Assembly: GCA_964398785.1 (NCBI GenBank)
Contig: CAYNNQ010000003.1
Span: forward strand, 62,001 to 126,000
DNA: 64,000 nucleotides
Origin: CAYNNQ01 sp964398785
GTDB taxonomy: Bacteria; Desulfobacterota; Desulfovibrionia; Desulfovibrionales; Desulfonatronovibrionaceae
Direction: 5' to 3'
A model generated the notes under the pieces. It searched no databases, was not told where the DNA came from, and worked only from the letters and a program-made list of their open reading frames with translations. Within the stretch, counting starts at the first letter, position 1, and each line of letters begins with the position of its first letter. This document shows positions 26,664 to 35,855 of this stretch, one piece after another. Both the position numbers and the translations under genes were made by a program.

Positions 26664-27613
26664 CTTGCACAAACCGCAAAACCCGTTTTCCGCGTAAGCT
26701 CTGTTATTTTCTTTTTATCGGGACGTGTCTGCTTCTTTTGAGTTCCTGCGCCGGACACTCTCCGCATTCCTCCGCTTATCTGGATGTATCCGGATTAAAG
26801 GCCAACCTGGGGAAAAGGCTCTCGGACCTCTATGCCGAGACTAAAGAAAAACCCCCGGAAATAAAAATACGACGCACCGCTCCGTGTACTGTAAGCATAG
26901 GGAAGGAGCCGGTAAGCCTTTTCGCAGTCAATGTGCAGTTTATCCATAGAGGAAAGGACACCCCTGTCCGGGAAATGACTCTACTGGTTGACCCCTCCGG
27001 GGAACTGGAATTTTCCAAACTAAACAGGATCGCCACTGGCAAGAATCTGGCCCAGAATGCACTGGATCTGGCCAACTGGAAGGATATTCCCTCCGGGCAG
27101 GGGAATCTGCTCTTTGAGGGAACGGGAGAAAAAGATGTGCTCCTGGTCGGAGAGCCTTTCTGCCCTTATTGCCGGATGGCATACAACTACCTGCAAAAAA
27201 AGAAAGGGAAAATAAAAAAACTGCGCATGCTCCAAGCACCACTTGCCTCGCACCCTGGCGCCCAAACCGCGGTCATGGGCCTCTTTTTTGTCTCCGGGTC
27301 CTCCAAACATTCTTTTGCCCGGGCAGCGGATTTCGCCTATAATAAACTGGACACCTCGCAAAAAGAGAAAGGGAAAAAGGCGGTCAGCAGTGTAATCAAG
27401 CAATACAAAAAGGCTTTTCCCTCCGTGTTCAAAGCCGTACCCCAGGGTGGAAAAGGTAAAGAATACCTAAACCGGAAAGTCGGTAGCAAAATGCAAGAGC
27501 AATTAAAGGCCTCCAAAAGACTTGCTGTAAGCGCTACACCAACCATTTTCATAGACGGTATCCCCGTAAAAGGCTTCTCTCCGGAAAGAATCGAAAGCTT
27601 GCTCCGGGAATGA
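26660..27613 (+). CDS. Periplasmic thioredoxin-fold lipoprotein (DsbC/DsbG-like)
   Basis: About 317 residues. The N-terminal signal ends in a lipobox (LLLLSSC). An N-terminal domain of about 130 residues resembles the dimerisation and linker part of DsbC-type proteins. The thioredoxin-like domain carries a CPYC motif in VGEPFCPYCRMAY and ends with a cis-Pro loop SATPTIFIDG. It probably acts as a thiol-disulfide isomerase or reductase. TTG at 26660 overlaps the preceding TGA; another TTG nine bases earlier is possible. Confidence 0.8.
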   Translation: MTCTNRKTRFPRKLCYFLFIGTCLLLLSSCAGHSPHSSAYLDVSGLKANLGKRLSDLYAETKEKPPEIKIRRTAPCTVSIGKEPVSLFAVNVQFIHRGKDTPVREMTLLVDPSGELEFSKLNRIATGKNLAQNALDLANWKDIPSGQGNLLFEGTGEKDVLLVGEPFCPYCRMAYNYLQKKKGKIKKLRMLQAPLASHPGAQTAVMGLFFVSGSSKHSFARAADFAYNKLDTSQKEKGKKAVSSVIKQYKKAFPSVFKAVPQGGKGKEYLNRKVGSKMQEQLKASKRLAVSATPTIFIDGIPVKGFSPERIESLLRE

Positions 27614-27645
27614 TCCCTATACTAAAAAAAACAGCCTGTAGACTT

Positions 27646-27830
27646 GTTCTTATCCGGAGATTCAAAAATTTCCGGGTTTAGAAATATCACGTTTCCAATT
27701 CGGAAATAGGATTTTTTCCAGTTTAACAAGGAAATTAGGTAATTATGAGCGAGCGTATCCTAATGCGTGATCGAATAATTACGAAAATTTACGCCGTTAA
27801 AACGGAAAAAGGCCATTTCCGGATGGAAAC
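27646..27830. repeat. Family B miniature inverted-repeat element, copy B3
   Basis: 185 bp with B ends, flanked by TAGACTT (27639-27645) and TAGACTA (27831-27837), a 6/7 match. It stands directly between the thioredoxin-fold gene and the LOG gene, whose AAAGGAGGG ribosome binding site begins 9 bp after the element. Confidence 0.87.
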
Positions 27831-27851
27831 TAGACTAGAAAGGAGGGTGCC

Positions 27852-30122
27852 ATCGGCAAGACAAAATCTCCTCCGGTAGTCACGGAAGACGGGAAGCTTT
27901 TCCGAACCGGAGAGGTGCATTACAATCGCGAGATGGGATCTCCCCAGATCCCGGGAACTTTGCTCTTCAAAAACGCCAGCGACGGCTTGCGCGGCCTTAT
28001 GCGCGATCTGCAGGAACAGGCTCGGCAGGACGAATCCCAATTGGAGGATTACTGCCAGATAAGCGGGCGGAGCGGGCATTCCCGCATCGGAATAGACATC
28101 CGCATCCCGGAGAAGGAAGTGGAGATTTCCGATCGCGAACGGTCCGTGGCCATGCCGGTGAACGTAGTGGCCCTGAACAGTGACCTGGCAGGTTCCTTAT
28201 CCGAATTACAGAAAATAGTCCAAGACACCCCCGTGGATTTCGGGAGGCTGTTCATCCCCATGTCACCTCCTCTATCCCGGGAAGAAGTGCATAACGCGCT
28301 ACGTGAAGGCAGGCTACTCCTACCTGCCAAGCATGAAATATTACCGGACGGGACAATCGAGCTCCCGTTGGATGACATTCGTTACGTGCTTTCCCGGAGG
28401 CTGGCACTTGTGGGAAGCAATTTTGCGGAAATGATAGTCCGCGGCAAGCACGGACTGAATCTATTCCAGAACATTTCTCCCTCCGGTCTCCCGGCGATCC
28501 TTGATAGCCGCGAATTTCTGGTCAGCGCCATCCGCATTTCCCTGGGGCCATTTACCGCATTTATCCAGCGGGACATGAACCTGCCGGGGACATTCCATCT
28601 GGCTTCCCGGCTGCTGGATGGAATCAAGACCACAGGCATGACCGTACCCAGGCATGTAGAAATATACAACCAATCCGATGAGCCCATACCCTTAAACGAC
28701 TTGCGGGTACGCATCCGGCTATATCCAGCGGAGACAAACGTAGCGGAAATAGCCGATCGCATACTGCTTCCAGGCAGATCCACGAAAATCCTGGATCGGG
28801 GTGTGGATTTCGCCGAACTTTCCAACATTTTCGAGCCCAGTACGGTAGGCAGTCTCTGCGATGAAATAACCCCTTCCCCGCAGAGCGGGGGATATTACGC
28901 CCGCATCTTTATGTCGGACAAGATCATAAATATCCCCTGGGAAGAGGCCGCTGGCAAATGGATACCGGAATTCCAATGGCGGCTGGTCTACGAGGCCGCA
29001 AGGGGTAACCTGGTGGAAGGTATTCTGGCCGAGGAGGAGATCCCGGGAAGATTCCGGATGTTTATGAACGATTTGGCCTATGTGGGAGGAGAGCAGAACC
29101 TGTCCAAGATATTTGTCGCCGACTCCCTGCCCCCGGTAGACACCCTGCGTGTCCTGAAGAGGAACGGTATCGGGGTGATTCTGGCCCGGAGTCTTTCCAA
29201 CAGGGAGAAAAATCCCTCCGCGCCAGCCGGATACTACCTGGATCAGAGCATCTATGAGGAGCTGAGCACTCTGGAGAGGGAGGGAATGCGTTTTTATCTC
29301 GATTTAAAGGAAAACGGACGTCATCATGTCCGGGAATTCTATAAAGGCTTCTGGGTGACTGCCAAGGGCAAAGAAGGACTGGACAAATGCCATACCACTA
29401 TTTCCGTATTCGGTTCGGTCACCGAGGACCTCCAGGACATGCTTTTGGACCAGTTCACCGACTTTCTCTCCCGCCTGCAGGAGGACACCAGGCTCAAGGA
29501 CAGTTTTGCCATTGCCCACGGCAGTGGGCCCGGCGTAATGAAAGCCGTGGACGACGCAGCCAGGAAACTGGGAATTATGCGTATCGGAGTGGGCATTGAC
29601 GGGGAAAAGATTGAACAGACGTCCAATCTCAATCCGGACGCCCTGGCCATGTTCATCAGCCTGGCCCTGAACACTCGCCAGGACATCCTGGACCGGCGTT
29701 CCCTGTTCAAAATATTCAACATCGGAGGATTCGGAACCAGTTATGAAATCAACATGGCCCTCACCTTCATGAAAATAGGCCATTGCCTGCCCGCTCCGTA
29801 CATCTTCGTGGACCCCTTTGGACTCGGTCCGGAAAAAAAGCATCTCTGGGCCCAGAGCATAGAACAATTTCGGACTCTGACCTCTCCCAGCTCCAACGGG
29901 AAAACAACCATTCCTCCCCTGGGACCGGCCTGGGTGCACCGTTGCTGCCACCTGGTCAGTTCCTACTCCGAAGGCTTTGAAATAATCAGCAATTTCATTG
30001 ACTCTCCCCTGGACTATTGGAAAAAGGCGGATATTGATTTAAGCAAGGTCCGAAGAGCCCGGGACAGTCTAGACGAGGCCGGTGTCCCTATCCCCCCCTA
30101 CATCGAAAAAGCACTTGCTTAA
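27852..30122 (+). CDS. Large LOG-fold (Rossmann, lysine-decarboxylase-like) protein, apparent AUC start
   Basis: About 756 residues. The C-terminal domain (from about residue 510) has LOG-family nucleotide-binding motifs: GSGPGVMKAVDDAARKLG and GGFGTSYE, variants of the GGGxxGxM and PGGxGTxxE motifs. Typical LOG proteins are phosphoribohydrolases on cytokinin-like nucleotides, about 200 residues long. Here about 500 N-terminal residues of unknown type come first. The frame opens at 27834 and has no ATG, GTG or TTG before a GTG at 27915, which lacks a spaced ribosome binding site. AAAGGAGGG followed by 4 bp stands just before ATC at 27852, and codons from there look normal. I therefore place the start at this ATC. 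A shorter 735-residue form starting at 27915 is the alternative. Confidence 0.75.
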   Translation: MGKTKSPPVVTEDGKLFRTGEVHYNREMGSPQIPGTLLFKNASDGLRGLMRDLQEQARQDESQLEDYCQISGRSGHSRIGIDIRIPEKEVEISDRERSVAMPVNVVALNSDLAGSLSELQKIVQDTPVDFGRLFIPMSPPLSREEVHNALREGRLLLPAKHEILPDGTIELPLDDIRYVLSRRLALVGSNFAEMIVRGKHGLNLFQNISPSGLPAILDSREFLVSAIRISLGPFTAFIQRDMNLPGTFHLASRLLDGIKTTGMTVPRHVEIYNQSDEPIPLNDLRVRIRLYPAETNVAEIADRILLPGRSTKILDRGVDFAELSNIFEPSTVGSLCDEITPSPQSGGYYARIFMSDKIINIPWEEAAGKWIPEFQWRLVYEAARGNLVEGILAEEEIPGRFRMFMNDLAYVGGEQNLSKIFVADSLPPVDTLRVLKRNGIGVILARSLSNREKNPSAPAGYYLDQSIYEELSTLEREGMRFYLDLKENGRHHVREFYKGFWVTAKGKEGLDKCHTTISVFGSVTEDLQDMLLDQFTDFLSRLQEDTRLKDSFAIAHGSGPGVMKAVDDAARKLGIMRIGVGIDGEKIEQTSNLNPDALAMFISLALNTRQDILDRRSLFKIFNIGGFGTSYEINMALTFMKIGHCLPAPYIFVDPFGLGPEKKHLWAQSIEQFRTLTSPSSNGKTTIPPLGPAWVHRCCHLVSSYSEGFEIISNFIDSPLDYWKKADIDLSKVRRARDSLDEAGVPIPPYIEKALA

Positions 30123-30315
30123 TTCAACTCATTGTTTCCAGCCATTTCCCAACGGAGCAGAGTTTTTTACCAATTCGGAGCATTCCCGAAAAGCGAATCC
30201 GATGTTTTCCTTTCTACTACCACACCACCGACCGCTTATCCTCTGTTAGTGACCGCTGGTCAAAATATGATTTTATTGTCTAATTAATCATGTACTTTTG
30301 GATTTAAATAAATCC

Positions 30316-30620
30316 GGGTCCTCGATGTTTGATGTGGATTTTCTCCGCCTGAACTTTATTTGCTGCCAAACTTCCGGCCCGGTGTTTTCTTGGTCCCGCC
30401 AAAGGGGGATGCTTGCCCCCTCCGGACTCTTGTTTTTGGGGGGAGAAAAAGTTTTACTGCATTCAAGTTGGGAATCTTGCCATTCGGCATTCAGAGTCGT
30501 TTGCCGGTCCGGTTTCCCCTTTTTGGCGGGGCCAAGAAAACGCGCGAGCCTATCGTTAAAAGCATGCAAAAAGATCAGGTGGAAATAATATAAAAAATCC
30601 ACACGCTGTGTCGGAGAGCC
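30316..30620. repeat. Family A palindromic miniature element, copy A2 (long core)
   Basis: 305 bp. Left end GGGTCCTCGATGTTTGATG plus TGGATTTTCTCCGCCTG; right end AAAAAATCCACACGCTG plus TGTCGGAGAGCC. Flanking repeats ATAAATCC (30308-30315) and AAAAATCC (30621-30628) match at 7 of 8. The core contains GGCCCGGTGTTTTC and its near-inverse GAAAACGCGCGAGCC, so the whole element can fold into one long stem. It abuts the ribosome binding site of the chemoreceptor gene. The rest of 30123-30315 shows no gene. Confidence 0.83.
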
Positions 30621-30640
30621 AAAAATCCAAGGAGGTTTCC

Positions 30641-32956
30641 ATGCGCAAATCACCCTCCACCCAAATAGGCGCCTTTGATCCGGCAAATACCGCGGACGCC
30701 AAAAAAAGCCATTCAGTAATCTTTAAAATAATCCTGGTGGTCGTTTCCGGACTGATCCTGGAGGGTCTGTTGCTTTTGGGGTATATAGACCTTGATCTCA
30801 AGGACTTCTCGGACAAACAGGCCCGGGAGAATAAAGAATTCGTATATCAACTGAAAAAAAAGAGCCTCCGGGACAAGGTCCAGCTGGCCTATAGCGTGGT
30901 TGAGCGCTATTACAGGAATTCCCAGGATGTGGAGGCCTTAAAGGAAGCCAAGGCCGAACACCTTAAAGAAATAATCGACTCAGTGGCCAGTCAAATTTCC
31001 GGGACTTACAACAGGCTAAAAGGGGACGTGCCCAAAGAAAAACTCCGCTCCCGGCTGAAGAAAATGATTAAAGAGGCCCGCTACGACGACGGCAACTATA
31101 TCTGGATCCAGAACACGGAAGGATATATGGTCATGCACCCCATAAAATCCGAGCTAAACGGCGAATACCTGATGGATTTCCAGGATCCGGAAGGGACCAG
31201 GCTGTTCAAAAATATGGACGAAATCGCCGAGGAAAAAGGCGGGGGCATGGTTTCCTATATGTGGGAAAAGCCGGGTGCGGACGAGCCCACACCCAAGGTA
31301 TCCTACGTCAAGCTTATTCCTGAGCTGAACTGGATAATAGGCACAGGTTCCTGGATTGAGGACATAACCGCGGAACTAAAGCAAAAAGCCCTGCGCGAAG
31401 TTGGAGAAATGCGCCTTTCCGACGGCAACTATTTCTGGGTCAACGACCTAGAACCCAGAATGGTCATGCACCCCATAAAGCCCGAACTGAACGGGAAAGA
31501 TCTAAGCGGATACGAAGACGCCGAGGGCAAAAAGCTATTCGTGGAGATGGCCCAAAAGGCGCGCAAGAAAGGGCAAGGCTTTGTCCAGTATTACTGGTCC
31601 AAACCGGATAAGAGCGGGGACTACCCCAAACTTTCATATGTCAAGCTCTTTGAGCCCTGGGATTGGGTAATCGGCATGGGCGTATACATGGACACGGTAA
31701 ACGCCAGAATCGAGAAGAGTCACAATCGCTTTACCAGTTCCCTGGACAACCTGATCGAAAACGGAGCGATCTTCGGGGGGCTGATCATACTCGCGGTAGT
31801 AGCCCTTTTGGTCTGGTATATCCGCCGCGGACTCAACCGGCCCATGCAGGCCCTGGTCACCTATTCCGAAAAAGTGGCCGAGGGTGATCTAAAAGCGGAG
31901 ATCCACGGCAAATTCAAGGGTGAGCTATATATACTCAAACAAGCCATTCAGACCATGGTGGAAAGCCTGAATGATAAAATGGCCGAGGCCAACAACAAGA
32001 GCCGCGAGGCTAACGAAGAAACGGAAAAGGCGCGGCAGGCCCAACTCGAGGCCGAGGAAGCCCGAAAAAAGGCGGAACAGGCCAAGCGCGAGGGAATGCT
32101 CAAGGCGGCCGAAGACCTCGAGGGCATCGTAAACAGACTGTCTTCCTCCTCCGAGGAACTATCCACTCAGGCAGAGGAGATAAACGAGAGCACTACCACC
32201 CAGCAAAAGCGGGTGAACGAGACTGCCACGGCCATGGAAGAGATGAACAATACCGTGCTGGAGGTGGCCAAAAACGCCTCCTCCTCGGCGGAAAACGCGG
32301 AGAATACCAGACAGCAGGCTTCGCAAGGCTCGGAGATTGTCAACCAGTCCATTGAAAGCATAAACGAAGTCAGCCGCATGGCCGGAGAACTGACCCAGAA
32401 CATGAACGATCTGGACTCCCAGGCCAACTCCATCGGGAAAATAATGAACACCATAAACGACATAGCGGATCAGACCAACCTGCTCGCACTCAACGCGGCC
32501 ATTGAGGCCGCCAGGGCCGGAGAGGCGGGGCGCGGCTTCGCAGTAGTCGCCGATGAAGTGCGCAAGCTAGCGGAAAAAACCATGTCCGCGACCAAGGAGG
32601 TGGAGACCTCCATTCAGTCCATTCAAAACTCTGCTCAGGTTAACACCCAAAGCGTATCCCAGGCGGTCCAGGCGGTGGAGAAGGCCTCGGAGCAGGCCCG
32701 CAAGTCCGGAGAAGCCCTGGATTCAATAGTGGAACTGGCCAACAGCACTTCCGAACAGGTCAGTTCCATAGCCACGGCCTCCGAAGAGCAGTCCTCGGCC
32801 AGTGAGGAAATCAACCGCGCCCTGGAGGAAATCAACAACATAGCCTCCAGGACAGCGGACGGCATGGCTGAATCGGTTAAGGCCATCCAGGATCTGAGTG
32901 AGCAGGCCGCCGAACTGCAAAAACTGATCTCCAACATGCAGGAGGAAAATGAATAG
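30641..32956 (+). CDS. Methyl-accepting chemotaxis protein with tandem Cache sensor repeats
   Basis: 771 residues. Transmembrane helix 1 at about 28-48. The periplasmic sensor contains two similar single-Cache repeats, recognisable by GNYIWIQNTEGYMVMHPIK and GNYFWVNDLEPRMVMHPIK, each ending in a YVKL...W.IG block. Transmembrane helix 2 lies at about 385-407, then HAMP, then a long coiled coil and the signalling hairpin with IADQTNLLALNAAIEAARAGE near residue 625. No CheR-binding pentapeptide at the C-terminus. The start at 30641 follows CAAGGAGG; an in-frame GTG at 30608 lies inside the repeat. Confidence 0.93.
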   Translation: MRKSPSTQIGAFDPANTADAKKSHSVIFKIILVVVSGLILEGLLLLGYIDLDLKDFSDKQARENKEFVYQLKKKSLRDKVQLAYSVVERYYRNSQDVEALKEAKAEHLKEIIDSVASQISGTYNRLKGDVPKEKLRSRLKKMIKEARYDDGNYIWIQNTEGYMVMHPIKSELNGEYLMDFQDPEGTRLFKNMDEIAEEKGGGMVSYMWEKPGADEPTPKVSYVKLIPELNWIIGTGSWIEDITAELKQKALREVGEMRLSDGNYFWVNDLEPRMVMHPIKPELNGKDLSGYEDAEGKKLFVEMAQKARKKGQGFVQYYWSKPDKSGDYPKLSYVKLFEPWDWVIGMGVYMDTVNARIEKSHNRFTSSLDNLIENGAIFGGLIILAVVALLVWYIRRGLNRPMQALVTYSEKVAEGDLKAEIHGKFKGELYILKQAIQTMVESLNDKMAEANNKSREANEETEKARQAQLEAEEARKKAEQAKREGMLKAAEDLEGIVNRLSSSSEELSTQAEEINESTTTQQKRVNETATAMEEMNNTVLEVAKNASSSAENAENTRQQASQGSEIVNQSIESINEVSRMAGELTQNMNDLDSQANSIGKIMNTINDIADQTNLLALNAAIEAARAGEAGRGFAVVADEVRKLAEKTMSATKEVETSIQSIQNSAQVNTQSVSQAVQAVEKASEQARKSGEALDSIVELANSTSEQVSSIATASEEQSSASEEINRALEEINNIASRTADGMAESVKAIQDLSEQAAELQKLISNMQEENE

Positions 32957-32964
32957 CCTGATTT

Positions 32965-33666
32965 TTACCAACCTGTATTTCCCCATGCCCGGCAGGCGTT
33001 AAGGACAAAATCGCGGACTTTTTTCCTGTCCTTGCGCCCCCGGGTATCTTCCAGGCCGGTATGGGCATCCACCCCTGCCGGCCTGACTTTTTGAATTGCT
33101 GCACCGACATTTTCCGCATTCAGCCCCCCGGCCAGGACAACCGGCCGATTTAAACTTCGGATCAAGGATCTGCTTATTTCCCAGTCATGATTTTTTCCGG
33201 TAGCCCCGCACCCCCCGGTCAAGGGGTCAAAGGTATCTGTTATGAACAAATCGCAATACAGGGCAAATGCTTCGGCCTGTGCTTTTAATTCGGCCGGGTC
33301 GTATTTACCCACCACCAAACTCTTCATGATATGCAGCTCCGGATTCAATCGCCGCAGACGAGCAGTCTCTGCCAAGGAAATATCCCCGTGCAACTGCACC
33401 CACTCCGCATGCATATAGGAGCAAAGTTCATATATCTCCCCGCCCCCGGCCAGATAAGTAATCACCACTCCGGATAGACCACCGGGCAAATTAATGAACA
33501 CGTCCCTCGCCTCTTCCGGGCTCAGATCCTCTTCCCGCACCCCGGGCCCGATTGGCAGCCCCACATGGGTAACTCCGGAGTCGGCGAGCAAATTGACCTC
33601 CTGCATGTCCTTAACCCCGGCCACCTGGATCATACCGTTCACCACTTTGCTCCTTGCCTGATTCAA
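32965..33666 (-). CDS. TrpF-like (phosphoribosylanthranilate isomerase family) protein lacking the catalytic Cys
   Basis: 233 residues of the TrpF TIM-barrel family. In TrpF the first strand reads KICG(I/L), with Cys as general base. Here it is MIQVAGVKD, so Ala16 replaces that Cys. The Asp region is ITDTFDPLTGGCGATGKNHDW, the phosphate loop region is VVLAGGLNAENV, and VDAHTGLED replaces the usual DVSSGVE. Isomerase activity on PRA is therefore doubtful. There are no trp genes nearby. The TTG start is supported by GAGGAGG 4 bp before it. It converges with the chemoreceptor gene. Confidence 0.8.
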   Translation of the reverse strand: MNQARSKVVNGMIQVAGVKDMQEVNLLADSGVTHVGLPIGPGVREEDLSPEEARDVFINLPGGLSGVVITYLAGGGEIYELCSYMHAEWVQLHGDISLAETARLRRLNPELHIMKSLVVGKYDPAELKAQAEAFALYCDLFITDTFDPLTGGCGATGKNHDWEISRSLIRSLNRPVVLAGGLNAENVGAAIQKVRPAGVDAHTGLEDTRGRKDRKKVRDFVLNACRAWGNTGW

Positions 33667-33886
33667 TTGACCTCCTCTCCGCAGATGTTGGTGATTTACA
33701 AAAACATCCTGGCAAGATAAAGTACTTGCAATCTGGATACAAGAGTTTACTGTAAAGACAGATTTTAAAACAAACGTTTTTTAATCCGACTTTCGGAAAA
33801 AGGAATATGGTCCGTTATTTATAGCGGAAATCCATGGGACGTACCCATAACTCCATTTTTAAAACTGGGAAAAAGGCGGTAGAGGC

Positions 33887-34354
33887 ATGCAAAAATGGGA
33901 TGATGTGCTTCTGGAACTGCAGGCTGGCCTAGGGAACGGATACCTAGAAGACAATCAGATCCTCAATGTCCCGGGAGTATCCATAGCCTTCAAACTGGAC
34001 CCCAATTACTATCTGGCCCCCATTTCCCTTTTCACCAAGCGCCTCGCTTATCTCAGTGCCAAAACACCTACCAAGGTACGGTCGGCCCTGATAAATACCG
34101 GCAACCTGATCACCCGTAACAAAACCCGGGAATACACCCTAAATGTGGCTGTAACCTGGCCCGGACTTAGCAAACCGGTACCCATCCAGGCCGGATTCAT
34201 AGTGACCGAATTCATAGAGCGCGCCCTGCGCATCCATGCCCGCATGCCCGACCCCCTGCCTGTCGGGGAACTACAAATAGCCTCCCGGGATCAGAAAAAA
34301 GTCCAGAAATTCTTTGGAGAAAAAACGGCTCCTTATGCCCTGGCATTCGCCTAA
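33887..34354 (+). CDS. Conserved-looking hypothetical protein
   Basis: 155 residues, no signal peptide, no transmembrane helix. It contains a central basic region and a C-terminal segment RALRIHARMPDPLPVGELQIASRDQKKVQKFFGEK. I do not recognise a family. An AAAGGCGG-type site and normal codon use support it. A small perfect hairpin (ATGGG ACGTA CCCAT) lies in the leader about 40 bp upstream. It stands alone between the TrpF-like gene (divergent) and the lytic transglycosylase gene. Confidence 0.6.
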   Translation: MQKWDDVLLELQAGLGNGYLEDNQILNVPGVSIAFKLDPNYYLAPISLFTKRLAYLSAKTPTKVRSALINTGNLITRNKTREYTLNVAVTWPGLSKPVPIQAGFIVTEFIERALRIHARMPDPLPVGELQIASRDQKKVQKFFGEKTAPYALAFA

Positions 34355-34458
34355 CTCTGATTTTTGCTCCCTAAAGACAACTAATGCTTGCCCTTCTCCA
34401 GGAGTTGGACTAAATTTCCTTTAAGGATGCAAAATAAAACTCCAAGATCGAAAAGATT

Positions 34459-35499
34459 ATGCACAGAAGAGCGCTATTAAAGGGTGCGGTGGCCGGTGCC
34501 ATAGCCCCACTTTTTGCCGTTTCCGGACGCTCCGACCCGAATTACCACAGCGAGCCCGGAGTCCGGATAATGGTTCCCCCGGACTACAATCCACCGGTCT
34601 ACGGACAAAAAGGGAAAGAATATACCTACCGCTTGGGACAGGCGGTGCTGGATTACATCCAAAAGTTCTACTCCGGGAAGAAAATGCCCATCTGGGGATG
34701 CGCCCCGGAAGAAACCGACCTGGAGAAAAGGATAACCAACATTGCCTATTGGGTGGGCAAGGGCACGGCCAAATATCAAGGGATTTATCCTTTGGATCCG
34801 GCATGGATAATGGCCCAAATAATGGCCGAATCCTTTTTCCATGAATTCGCGATTTCCTCGGCCCTTGCCGTGGGTATCTGCCAATTCATATCCTCCACCG
34901 CCGAAAGATATGGACTGGTATGTGCGGACCAAACCGACCTGCCACCGGAGGATCTCCGGCTTGCCCATCTTTCCAGTGAACTGGACAAATACTATTCCCT
35001 TTGGGACAGATTGAATGCGCTAAAAGATGAGAACTGGATGTTCGGAAACGAGGACCAAGTCCTGCGCCGCGCTCTCAATGCCTTGAACAAAGGCGAAGAC
35101 GCCCCATGGGCCAAAAGATACCTCCATCTTTTGGGCGAGGAGGAGAAGCTTATTAATGGAAGGGAGAGCGCAAGGCAGAACTATACCCGGTTTTTGGAGG
35201 CCAATTTTGAAGGCCGGAGCATCTTTGATCACTCCGATCTTAAATTCTTAAACCGCTTCGATCAACGCGTCACCTACACCGCCCCAATAATGGCCATGTC
35301 CGAGATGATGGCCGCTCACCTGAAAGAAAGACAGGGCAACATCCTCACCGCTACGGCCGGATACAATGCAGGCCTGGGCAACACCCGATCGGATTCCCGC
35401 CTTTACGCCCCTTTTGGGTTCATGCCCTCCTTCGAGGAAACAGTCGCCTACGTAAGCCGTATCGCAATAAACCACCACCAAATCATCTCCCGGATTTAA
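34459..35499 (+). CDS. Tat-exported lytic transglycosylase (SLT domain)
   Basis: 346 residues. The N-terminus MHRRALLKGAVAGAIAP has a twin-arginine motif followed by a hydrophobic stretch. The SLT fold shows AQIMAESFFHEFAISSALAVGICQFISSTAERYG with the catalytic Glu, and TATAGYNAGLGN near the C-terminus, the last SLT motif. It cleaves peptidoglycan in the periplasm. The ribosome binding site is weak. No partner gene is obvious, and the N gap lies 100 bp downstream. Confidence 0.87.
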   Translation: MHRRALLKGAVAGAIAPLFAVSGRSDPNYHSEPGVRIMVPPDYNPPVYGQKGKEYTYRLGQAVLDYIQKFYSGKKMPIWGCAPEETDLEKRITNIAYWVGKGTAKYQGIYPLDPAWIMAQIMAESFFHEFAISSALAVGICQFISSTAERYGLVCADQTDLPPEDLRLAHLSSELDKYYSLWDRLNALKDENWMFGNEDQVLRRALNALNKGEDAPWAKRYLHLLGEEEKLINGRESARQNYTRFLEANFEGRSIFDHSDLKFLNRFDQRVTYTAPIMAMSEMMAAHLKERQGNILTATAGYNAGLGNTRSDSRLYAPFGFMPSFEETVAYVSRIAINHHQIISRI

Positions 35500-35599
35500 C
35501 CACTCCCCGGAAATCTCCTACTCTCCTCCCGGTACAAGGCCATCTTCACTCACAACCGCCTGCTTTGCCGCGTTAAACACAAAAAAATGGCTCCACGAT

Positions 35600-35699
35600 N
35601 NNNNNNNNNNNNNNNNNNNNNNNNNNNNNNNNNNNNNNNNNNNNNNNNNNNNNNNNNNNNNNNNNNNNNNNNNNNNNNNNNNNNNNNNNNNNNNNNNNN
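35600..35699. other. Scaffold gap (100 N)
   Basis: A run of exactly 100 N, the usual placeholder for a gap of unknown size. On the minus strand, the side after the gap (35518-35599) reads as a stop-terminated C-terminus ending AAKQAVVSEDGLVPGGE, and the side before it (about 35700-35810) reads HAFRQLGKEIFKKRIIG in another frame. A minus-strand gene may be broken by the gap, but no start codon is visible. Confidence 0.9.
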
Positions 35700-35855
35700 C
35701 CGAGTGCCACACCTATGATTCTCTTTTTAAAAATCTCCTTGCCTAACTGCCTGAAGGCATGCTTATGGATATAAGTATAACCAATAATACTAAAAACTCC
35801 AGCGTGTTTCAGAGAGTAAAGAGATATTGGCACAAACAGACATTCAGATGGTTTT

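Noticed and set aside
33833..33847. ATGGG ACGTA CCCAT hairpin before the 33887 gene as an operator or terminator
   Set aside because: Only 5 bp of stem, no T-tract, and no promoter or regulator that can be tied to it.
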